From the NCBI GenBank assembly GCA_027032855.1, contig JALVLX010000228.1, positions 1-7,596 of the forward strand: a stretch of DNA of 7,596 bases. The letters are read 5' to 3'. Numbering within the stretch: position 1 is the stretch's first letter; each line of letters opens with the position of its first letter. The stretch comes from Flavobacteriales bacterium (GTDB lineage Bacteria; Bacteroidota; Bacteroidia; Flavobacteriales; Flavobacteriaceae). Both the position numbers and the translations under genes were made by a program. This document shows positions 5,291 through 7,596 of this stretch, in pieces. The notes under the pieces were generated by a model. That model saw nothing but the letters and a program-made list of their open reading frames with translations, had not been told where the DNA came from and did no database searches.

Positions 5291-7000
5291 TTATATATTG
5301 GCTGATACCGGTTGAATATCTCTCACACGCAACTGTAGCGTTACCCGGTTATTCCAATGATTTTCATCCAGTGTGTAAGCTACGGATAGAGGTACGCCTG
5401 ATCTGACCAGCTCTGCTTTATCTGCCATGTTAAATGCAATACCATTCATTGTAAGACCGGATTTTAGTTCTCTGAGGGAAATTTTTAAATGATTGCCGTC
5501 TTTGCCAACAACTTTACTGTAACCTGTATCATTGACGCCGGTTGTAACAAAAACAGGGTTCATATTACCGGGTCCGAAAGGCGCCATTTGTCTCAGGATA
5601 TTATAAAACTTACGGCTGATATCTTTAAATGACAATTCCGTATCTATCACAATTTCGGGCACTTTGGAAGCTTCTGAGATTGTGTTTTTGACAACTTCTT
5701 CAAACTTGGCTTTAAATTTGTCCAGATTTTCGGGGGCAATTGTCAATCCTGCGGCATATTTATGGCCACCAAATTGAATAATGAACTCGCTACAAGCTTG
5801 CAAGGCGTCATAAACATTATAGCCTGACACAGACCGTACTGATCCGGAAATAATATCTTGAGAGCCTGTAAAGACGATAGTAGGACGATAGTAAGTTTCA
5901 ATCAGACGACTGGCGACAATTCCAATCACACCTTTGTGCCAGTCGGGGTGATAGACAACGGTTGAAAAACGGTCTTCTTCTTTTTGTTCTTTAATTTGTT
6001 TTAAAGCTTCGTCGGTAATTTTTTGGTCAAAACCGCGACGTTGTTCATTATAGAGTTCTATTTCATCGGCAAAACGGTTGGCTACCGCCAAATCTTTTTC
6101 TACCAACAACTTAACGGCTTCTTTTCCGTGTTTGATACGTCCGGCGGCATTGATACGAGGCGCTAATGTAAACACGAGGTCGCTGATATCAAGTGTTTTT
6201 TCTTTTTTGGTGCGGGATAATGCCCGTAGTCCGGCACGCGGATTTTTTTCTATTTGTTTCAGTCCGTAATAGGCCATAATCCGGTTTTCTCCCGTAATAG
6301 GAACAATATCAGCTCCGATACTGACAGCTACCAGGTCAAGATAAGGGACGATATCATCTAATGGCAATTGTTTTTTTTGTTGGAGGGCTTGAATCAGTTT
6401 AAAGCCAATGCCTGCACCACTGAGTTCTTTGTACGGATATGGACAATCGGGTTGTTTGGGATTCAAAAAAGCAATGGCGGGGGGCAAAATCTCTCCCGGT
6501 GTGTGGTGGTCACCAATGATAAAATCAATGCCTTTTCCGGTTGCATACTCTATTTTGCTTGCGGCTTTTGTGCCACAATCCAAAGCGATGATTAATGAAA
6601 AACCGTTGTCTGCCGCATAATCAATACCCTGAATGGAAACACCGTAACCTTCACTATAGCGATCAGGGATGTAAGTGTCAACATGTTCGTAAAAATCTTT
6701 CAAATATGAATAAACTATTGAGACAGCCGTGGTACCGTCCACATCATAATCTCCGTAAACCAGTATTTTTTCGTTATTTTGAAATGCTTTTTCAAGCCGG
6801 TTGACAGCTATATCCATTCCTTTCATCAGAAAGGGGTCATGCAAGTCGGCAAGGTTTGGTCTGAAAAACCGGCGGGCTTCTTCAAAATTGGTTATACTGC
6901 GTTGCGCCAACAAAACGGCGTTTTTCTCAGGTATATCAAGCTCATTTTGAAGGCGTTTTACAATCTCTGAATCCGGTTCCGGTTTATATTTCCACTGCAT
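5291..7000 (-). CDS. recJ: Single-stranded-DNA-specific exonuclease RecJ
   Basis: RecJ degrades single-stranded DNA 5' to 3' and serves recombinational and mismatch repair. The 569-residue protein has the usual layout. The DHH domain carries DYDVDGT (84-90), ALDCGTKA (139-146), the DHH triad at 164-166 (IIGDHHTPG) and GAD at 229-231 within VAVSIGADIVPI; these Asp and His residues bind the two metal ions. PRINAAGR (281-288) follows, then the DHHA1 part with KGVIGIVASRL (356-366) and GGHKYAAG (411-418). The C-terminal OB fold (about 450-562) includes APFGPGNMNP, so all key residues appear intact. ATG 7000 gives the normal N-terminus. An 87-bp gap separates it from the upstream autokinase gene; mvaD follows after 16 bp. 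Confidence 0.97.
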   Translation of the reverse strand: MQWKYKPEPDSEIVKRLQNELDIPEKNAVLLAQRSITNFEEARRFFRPNLADLHDPFLMKGMDIAVNRLEKAFQNNEKILVYGDYDVDGTTAVSIVYSYLKDFYEHVDTYIPDRYSEGYGVSIQGIDYAADNGFSLIIALDCGTKAASKIEYATGKGIDFIIGDHHTPGEILPPAIAFLNPKQPDCPYPYKELSGAGIGFKLIQALQQKKQLPLDDIVPYLDLVAVSIGADIVPITGENRIMAYYGLKQIEKNPRAGLRALSRTKKEKTLDISDLVFTLAPRINAAGRIKHGKEAVKLLVEKDLAVANRFADEIELYNEQRRGFDQKITDEALKQIKEQKEEDRFSTVVYHPDWHKGVIGIVASRLIETYYRPTIVFTGSQDIISGSVRSVSGYNVYDALQACSEFIIQFGGHKYAAGLTIAPENLDKFKAKFEEVVKNTISEASKVPEIVIDTELSFKDISRKFYNILRQMAPFGPGNMNPVFVTTGVNDTGYSKVVGKDGNHLKISLRELKSGLTMNGIAFNMADKAELVRSGVPLSVAYTLDENHWNNRVTLQLRVRDIQPVSANI

Positions 7001-7026
7001 AAAATCGTTGTTGTAAATTTAGTTTC

Positions 7027-7034
7027 CAAATTTA
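7027..7034 (-). promoter_or_regulatory. Candidate -7 box for recJ-mvaD
   Basis: The minus strand reads TAAATTTG at 7034-7027, a full match to TAnnTTTG, placed to give a leader of about 20 nt before the recJ ATG. No TTG lies at the right distance for a -33 element, so only half of the promoter is supported. The gap between the kinase gene and recJ (7001-7087) shows no clear terminator. Confidence 0.33.
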
Positions 7035-7087
7035 CAAAAATTACGGTGGAAATAAAGAAGTTTCTTGTTAAAGTTTAAATTACGGTT

Positions 7088-7596
7088 TTATTTGTTAAAC
7101 AATTTTTGCCACCAAGCTTTTTTCTTTTTGTCAAAGTAATCGCCGTAGCCGTAACCATAGCCGTAACCGTATTTATGACCATAACCGTATTTTTTGAAAG
7201 TTGTGACTTTAAAATCGTTATAAACGATACCGATATTATCTATTTGTTTTTTCTTATGTTTTTCATCGATATTTTTTACTAACGATTTGAGTGTGAAGTC
7301 TTCACGTACAATAAATATTGATATATCTGCAAATTTTTGTAACTCCATGGCGTCAGATACCAAGCCGATAGGAGGGGTATCAATGATAATTTGATCGTAA
7401 CGTTTTGACAACTCTTCAAACATTTCTGCTGTTTGTTCATTCAAGATTAATTCGGAAGGATTGGGTGGAGTTTTGCCTGACAGAATCAAATCCAGATTGT
7501 CTATACTTGTTGGTACAATGATGCTGTCTAAATCTGTTAAACCGCTCAAATAGTGTGATAAACCTAAGTGTTCGCCTTTGGCTTCATCAAAATAAT
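7088..7596 (-). CDS. Tyrosine-protein kinase Wzc/BY-kinase, C-terminal part (partial)
   Basis: The open frame continues to the right edge without a start codon, so 168 C-terminal residues of a larger protein are seen. Bacterial tyrosine kinases of this type sit at the inner membrane and control polymerisation and export of capsule or exopolysaccharide by cycles of autophosphorylation. Visible markers are GLSHYLSG, the family motif SGKTPPNPSELI, and the Walker B-like IIIDTPPIGLVSDA; the Walker A and A' motifs would lie upstream, outside. The tail has eight Tyr residues in alternating Tyr-Gly pairs (DNA 7136-7189), the expected autophosphorylation cluster, then a basic Trp-containing end (KKKKAWWQKLFNK). 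A TTG at 7549 could be taken as a start, but the preceding codons still fit the family. In this phylum the chain-length (Wzz-like) domain is normally fused upstream, which cannot be checked. Confidence 0.88.
   Translation of the reverse strand, partial: YFDEAKGEHLGLSHYLSGLTDLDSIIVPTSIDNLDLILSGKTPPNPSELILNEQTAEMFEELSKRYDQIIIDTPPIGLVSDAMELQKFADISIFIVREDFTLKSLVKNIDEKHKKKQIDNIGIVYNDFKVTTFKKYGYGHKYGYGYGYGYGDYFDKKKKAWWQKLFNK
7136..7189 (-). repeat. Tyr-Gly coding tandem repeat in the kinase tail
   Basis: Codons TAC/TAT alternate with GGT/GGC, making imperfect 6-bp units: two copies, a His-Lys interruption, five copies, then Asp-Tyr. It encodes the Tyr cluster of the autokinase. Copy number could change by replication slippage without shifting the frame, since the unit is two codons. 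Confidence 0.75.

Noticed and set aside
6078..6970. Open frames on the plus strand opposite recJ
   Set aside because: They are short, overlap one another, lack leaders and lie entirely opposite conserved RecJ motifs.
7142..7189. Regular short repeats as a possible CRISPR or regulatory array
   Set aside because: The unit is 6 bp, has no spacers and lies in frame in a coding region, encoding Tyr-Gly pairs.
7547..7549. TTG codon as the start of a 153-residue protein
   Set aside because: The frame stays open to the window edge, and the preceding residues (including GEHLGLSHY) continue the Wzc-type kinase alignment, so the gene is truncated by the window, not short.

Overview
The window is an ordinary chromosomal stretch of a Bacteroidota bacterium. 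The evidence is a SprE/PorW-type lipoprotein of the type IX secretion system (a phylum-restricted machine), an AtpZ/AtpI-like pair behind a bactofilin, an acpP-fabF junction, A-rich leaders instead of Shine-Dalgarno sequences, and promoter-like TAnnTTTG boxes. The DNA is AT-rich throughout. The mevalonate-pathway decarboxylase leans towards Flavobacteriia or a related class rather than typical gut Bacteroidales, but I cannot place it more closely.

Layout. At the left edge (1-259, minus strand) lie the first five codons of fabF and the complete acyl carrier protein gene acpP. A gene-free, very AT-rich divergent region (260-686) follows, holding a good acpP promoter candidate, a weak sprE promoter candidate, an intergenic repeat-like inverted element and a short hairpin just before sprE. 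A plus-strand operon (687-4210) then reads sprE/porW, bactofilin, atpZ, and a four-helix AtpI-like membrane protein; gaps and overlaps are tiny (8 bp, -23 bp, -4 bp). It meets, with only 8 bp between stop codons, a minus-strand block (4219-7596): mevalonate diphosphate decarboxylase, recJ, and the C-terminal part of a Wzc-type tyrosine autokinase that runs off the right edge.

How the genes fit together. The plus-strand operon joins envelope functions: a periplasmic T9SS lipoprotein, a self-assembling cytoskeletal protein, and two small membrane proteins that normally precede the F1Fo ATP synthase genes. The expected next gene, atpB, is absent here. The minus-strand genes are functionally unrelated (isoprenoid synthesis, DNA repair, polysaccharide export control), although recJ and mvaD are close enough to share a transcript.

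I found no mobile element, CRISPR array, RNA gene or defence system, and no clear sign of an undescribed multi-gene system. The points worth a second look are small: the non-canonical lipobox of SprE, the intergenic repeat-like element, the missing ATP synthase core, a terminator-like hairpin inside the mvaD coding end, and the slippage-prone tyrosine/glycine tail of the autokinase.
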